Below are positions 61,822-64,000 of a stretch of DNA of 64,000 nucleotides, in pieces. Source of the stretch: Rhodococcus sp. BP22 (lineage in GTDB: Bacteria; Actinomycetota; Actinomycetes; Mycobacteriales; Mycobacteriaceae); the NCBI RefSeq assembly GCF_014281965.1, contig NZ_JACFTB010000002.1, positions 310,001 through 374,000 of the forward strand. The letters run 5' to 3'. The position numbers were made by a program, and so were the translations under genes. Below the pieces are notes generated by a model, which saw only the letters and a list, made by a program, of their open reading frames with translations, searched no databases and was not told the DNA's origin. Position 1 is the stretch's first letter, and every line of letters begins with the position of its first letter.

Positions 61822-62256
61822 TCAGCCCGCGGGTACGAACCCGTGCCGGACGAGCTCGTCGAACACTGTCTCCGGGCTGGTTCCGAGATCCCAGCGACCG
61901 AAGATGATCAGCCGATCCTCGTTGTCGCCCGCGCGTTGGACGTCGATTTCGATCATCGGCACTCGCCGCCCGAGTCGTGGGTATCGAGCGAGCTTTATTC
62001 GCACGATCTCGCTCGGGACGTATACCTGCACTCCCGACAGGCGCTTCATCGACAGTGTTCCGTCGACGATCGCCAGCCTCGGCCGCTGCAGGGCAGCGAG
62101 TCCCGCGATCGTCCACAGGCCGATAGCCGCAATCGAGATGAGAAGTCGGCCCGTGGCGTCGGTACCGGTCAACAATGCCGCTCCGAACAGTGCGAATCCG
62201 CCCAAGATCATCGCGATAACGGCCGAAAGAGGCGTCGCCCAGCTCAATCTATCCAC
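61822..62256 (-). CDS. PH-domain membrane protein (Rv0010c-like)
   Basis: 144 residues: two membrane helices (PLSAVIAMILGGFALFGAAL and LLISIAAIGLWTIAGLAALQ) and a PH-like soluble domain (LSMKRLSGVQVYVPSEIVRI, then MIEIDVQRAGDNEDRLIIFG with RWDLGTS). GTG 62256 gives a length near Rv0010c. The frame stays open to 62301, but those codons lie in DnaA-box repeats. It is downstream of crgA on the same strand and converges on the rhomboid gene. Confidence 0.85.
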   Translation of the reverse strand: MDRLSWATPLSAVIAMILGGFALFGAALLTGTDATGRLLISIAAIGLWTIAGLAALQRPRLAIVDGTLSMKRLSGVQVYVPSEIVRIKLARYPRLGRRVPMIEIDVQRAGDNEDRLIIFGRWDLGTSPETVFDELVRHGFVPAG

Positions 62257-62300
62257 AGGCTGTGGAGACTCGGAAAAGTTATCCACAGGCTTTATCCACA
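62252..62300. promoter_or_regulatory. DnaA box cluster between crgA and the PH-domain gene
   Basis: Contains a TCCACAG-G-CTGTGGA palindrome (62252-62266) and two perfect TTATCCACA boxes at 62279-62287 and 62292-62300, all on 49 bp. Confidence 0.75.
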
Positions 62301-62346
62301 TTGGGGATGAATGACACGCGTGTAACTAACTGTCGACGGGACCCGG

Positions 62347-62610
62347 TCATCGCCATTTCATGGTCATGACGAGACCGACAACCATGAAGCCGAAACCGAT
62401 CAGAAAGTTCCACGCACCGAGGTCGTTCATCCACGAGATATTGTCGGCAGCCAAGTAGTACACGATGAGCCATAGCAGCCCTACCAGCATGAACCCGAGC
62501 ATCACCGCCACGAAAAGTGGGCTCGACGGCCCGGCCTTCAGCGATCCGGGGGATCTGGTGCCGGGTGCGATGGTGTAGTCCTTCTTCTTCCGAACCTTCG
62601 ATTTCGGCAT
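62347..62610 (-). CDS. crgA: Cell division protein CrgA
   Basis: 87 residues. [20 protein letters not shown] head and two membrane helices ([39 protein letters not shown]). CrgA coordinates septum and wall synthesis, binding FtsZ, FtsQ, FtsI and CwsA in mycobacteria. ATG 62610 with GAAGGG upstream; a TTG two codons earlier is less likely. Rv0011c counterpart. Its promoter region is full of DnaA boxes. Confidence 0.95.
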   Translation of the reverse strand: MPKSKVRKKKDYTIAPGTRSPGSLKAGPSSPLFVAVMLGFMLVGLLWLIVYYLAADNISWMNDLGAWNFLIGFGFMVVGLVMTMKWR

Positions 62611-62674
62611 GTTCAACCCTTCGTAGTGTGCTGACGCTCGTACAGACGACTGACCGGTACACGACCCGTCAACC

Positions 62675-62777
62675 TGTGGATAACGGTTGTGGACAACCGC
62701 AACAGGTAGCGTCCTCGCTAGTAGAGTTTCGCACTGTTATTGCCCCAACACTGCTTTGCCTGGCGTTGTTATCCACA
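62675..62777. promoter_or_regulatory. DnaA box cluster in the crgA/DUF881 divergent promoter region
   Basis: Perfect boxes: TGTGGATAA (62675-62683), TGTGGACAA (62688-62696), TTATCCACA (62769-62777). All match TTRTCCACA. Upstream of crgA on one side and the DUF881 gene on the other. Confidence 0.78.
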
Positions 62778-62859
62778 GGCCCGGTTTTTTCGGACCGGTC
62801 ACCATATGCCCATACACGCTAGCTCAGCGCAATCTCACGAGAGAGCATCGGATGAAACC

Positions 62860-63618
62860 ATGATCGAGGAATCGACCACCAGAGAGCGCTTCGCGGCGCG
62901 TGGCTGGCAGATCCTGGTCCTCGTCGTGTGCCTTGTCGTCGGGGTACTCCTGGCGACCACCAGGGTCGTATCTCAAGGTGACGAAATCCGGCGAAGCGAC
63001 ACCACCAGGTTGTCGGATCTGGTCGGGGCAGCCCAGAGCAGCAGTGACGACGCCGAGTCGATCAGAAACGATCTGGCCCGGCAGGTCGACGACCTGCAGC
63101 GCACAGCGGGTTCCTCCGACGTCGAAGTGGGACGTGCGCTGGCCGCGGCCGATCCGCTCGCCGCCCAGGCGGGGATTGAGCCGGCATCGGGGTCAGGTGT
63201 GGTCGTGACGTTGACCGACGCAGCCCGGGGCCCGGACGGGCGGTACGCATCGGACGCATCGCCGGACGACCTCGTCGTGCATCAACAGGACGTGCAAAGT
63301 GTGCTCAATGCACTGTGGACCGGCGGCGCGTCGGCAATGGCCATGCAGGATCAACGGATCACGAGCCAGGTCGCGCCGCGCTGCATCGGTAACACGCTTC
63401 TGCTGGGTGGGCGCACGTATAGTCCGCCGTACGTGGTGACGGCCTTGGGAGACCCCGAGCGACTCTCTGCGGCCCTCGCCAACAATCCGGGTGTTCGGGT
63501 GTTTCGGCAGTATGCGCTTCGTTACGGGCTGGGTTTCGAAGAAACACGTTCCGACGCCCTGACCGTGCCCGGCTACACCGGACCGATACGGATCGGATTC
63601 GCCCAGCCTGCGCGGTGA
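62860..63618 (+). CDS. DUF881 membrane protein (Rv0012-like)
   Basis: 252 residues: a short cytoplasmic head, one membrane helix (WQILVLVVCLVVGVLLATTR), a coiled-coil-like stretch (LSDLVGAAQSSSDDAESIRN) and a DUF881 domain (GVVVTLTDAARGPDG, LVVHQQDVQSVLNALWTGGA, AMAMQDQRITS, GNTLLLGGRTYSPPYVV). Same position as Rv0012, between crgA and trpG. Function unknown, probably linked to division or envelope. ATG 62860 is the first start without upstream overlap of the DnaA box region. Confidence 0.9.
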   Translation: MIEESTTRERFAARGWQILVLVVCLVVGVLLATTRVVSQGDEIRRSDTTRLSDLVGAAQSSSDDAESIRNDLARQVDDLQRTAGSSDVEVGRALAAADPLAAQAGIEPASGSGVVVTLTDAARGPDGRYASDASPDDLVVHQQDVQSVLNALWTGGASAMAMQDQRITSQVAPRCIGNTLLLGGRTYSPPYVVTALGDPERLSAALANNPGVRVFRQYALRYGLGFEETRSDALTVPGYTGPIRIGFAQPAR

Positions 63619-63699
63619 GCGCCTCTGCAGTAGTCCGCCACAGCTTCGCTAAGGACGTCGGGGCGATTCGTGCTCGACGCGCTCACCTATCCTTGCCCC

Positions 63700-64000
63700 A
63701 TGCGCATTCTGGTCGTCGACAACTACGACAGCTTCGTTTTCAACCTCGTCCAGTACCTGGGCCAACTGGGAGTCGACGCGACCGTCTGGCGTAACGACGA
63801 CGACAGATTGACCGACCGGGCCGCCGTCGTTGCGGACTTCGACGGCATTCTGCTCAGCCCAGGGCCGGGGACACCGCACCGAGCGGGAGCCACGATGGAT
63901 CTTGTGACCGCGGCGGCTGCGTCCGGTACTCCACTGCTCGGGGTGTGTCTGGGACACCAGGCAATCGGTGCGGCCTTCGGTGCGACCGTCGACCGCGCGC
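63700..64000 (+). CDS. Glutamine amidotransferase, anthranilate/aminodeoxychorismate synthase component II (partial)
   Basis: First 100 residues of a class I glutamine amidotransferase; the gene runs off the right edge. MRILVVDNYDSFVFNLVQYL, then ILLSPGPGTPHRAG and the nucleophile elbow LLGVCLGHQAIGAAFG with the catalytic Cys. It supplies ammonia for anthranilate (TrpG) or 4-amino-4-deoxychorismate (PabA). It occupies the Rv0013 (trpG) position. TrpG versus PabA cannot be separated from this fragment. Confidence 0.93.
   Translation, partial: MRILVVDNYDSFVFNLVQYLGQLGVDATVWRNDDDRLTDRAAVVADFDGILLSPGPGTPHRAGATMDLVTAAAASGTPLLGVCLGHQAIGAAFGATVDRA

Overview
The window is the replication-origin region of a high-GC actinobacterial chromosome, most likely Rhodococcus or a close Nocardiaceae relative. 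The gene order follows the mycobacterial origin almost gene for gene: pcnA, a NUDIX gene, a DUF6049 gene, murJ, sigM, its anti-sigma gene, trxB, trxA, cwlM, an Rv3916c-like gene, parB, parA, rsmG, jag, yidC, yidD, rnpA, rpmH, dnaA, dnaN, gnd, recF, dciA, gyrB, gyrA, a DUF3566 gene, tRNA-Ile, tRNA-Ala, cwsA, ppiA, a PH-domain gene, crgA, a DUF881 gene and trpG/pabA. Family assignments come from reading the translated sequences and from known family signatures; no database search was run.

Left end (1 to 16 kb), accessory and lineage-specific. It holds a siderophore ABC-uptake pair (FecCD permease cut by the window edge, plus its binding lipoprotein) behind a possible DtxR/IdeR-type iron box, an AraC regulator and a cupin. 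A 39-residue basic ORF, two unassigned genes and leuS follow. Next come an SdpI-like/DUF1648 membrane pair, a membrane GGDEF protein, YqgE, a TetR regulator divergent from an NAD(P)-epimerase gene with two palindromic operators, an MFS transporter, a DUF6301 protein and a secreted DUF4185 protein.

Core left flank (16 to 33 kb). It covers tRNA CCA addition, a NUDIX hydrolase and the cell-wall group (DUF6049 protein, MurJ with its pseudokinase domain, the amidase-like regulator CwlM). It also holds SigM with its anti-sigma factor, thioredoxin reductase and thioredoxin behind a SigH/SigR-type promoter, and ParA/ParB/RsmG.

The oddest region is 33 to 38.1 kb, between rsmG and jag, which are adjacent in mycobacteria. 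About 5 kb holds one convincing gene (a SAM methyltransferase), six of the window's seven perfect-core parS sites, short direct repeats and a pair of diverged 175-bp duplicate blocks. It looks like an expanded, gene-poor centromere region.

Origin and right flank (38 to 64 kb). The jag-yidC-yidD-rnpA-rpmH operon reads leftward and ends at a strong hairpin. dnaA, the dnaA-dnaN spacer (probable oriC, with DnaA boxes and an AT-rich stretch), dnaN, gnd, recF, dciA, gyrB and gyrA read rightward. Two tRNA genes flank a 39-codon DLW-39-type gene. A second GGDEF gene and a WXG100-like/DUF1023 hydrolase gene lie between tRNA-Ala and cwsA, where mycobacteria have neither. Clusters of consensus DnaA boxes recur around crgA, about 19 kb from the origin. 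No IS element, prophage, CRISPR array or rRNA operon was seen.
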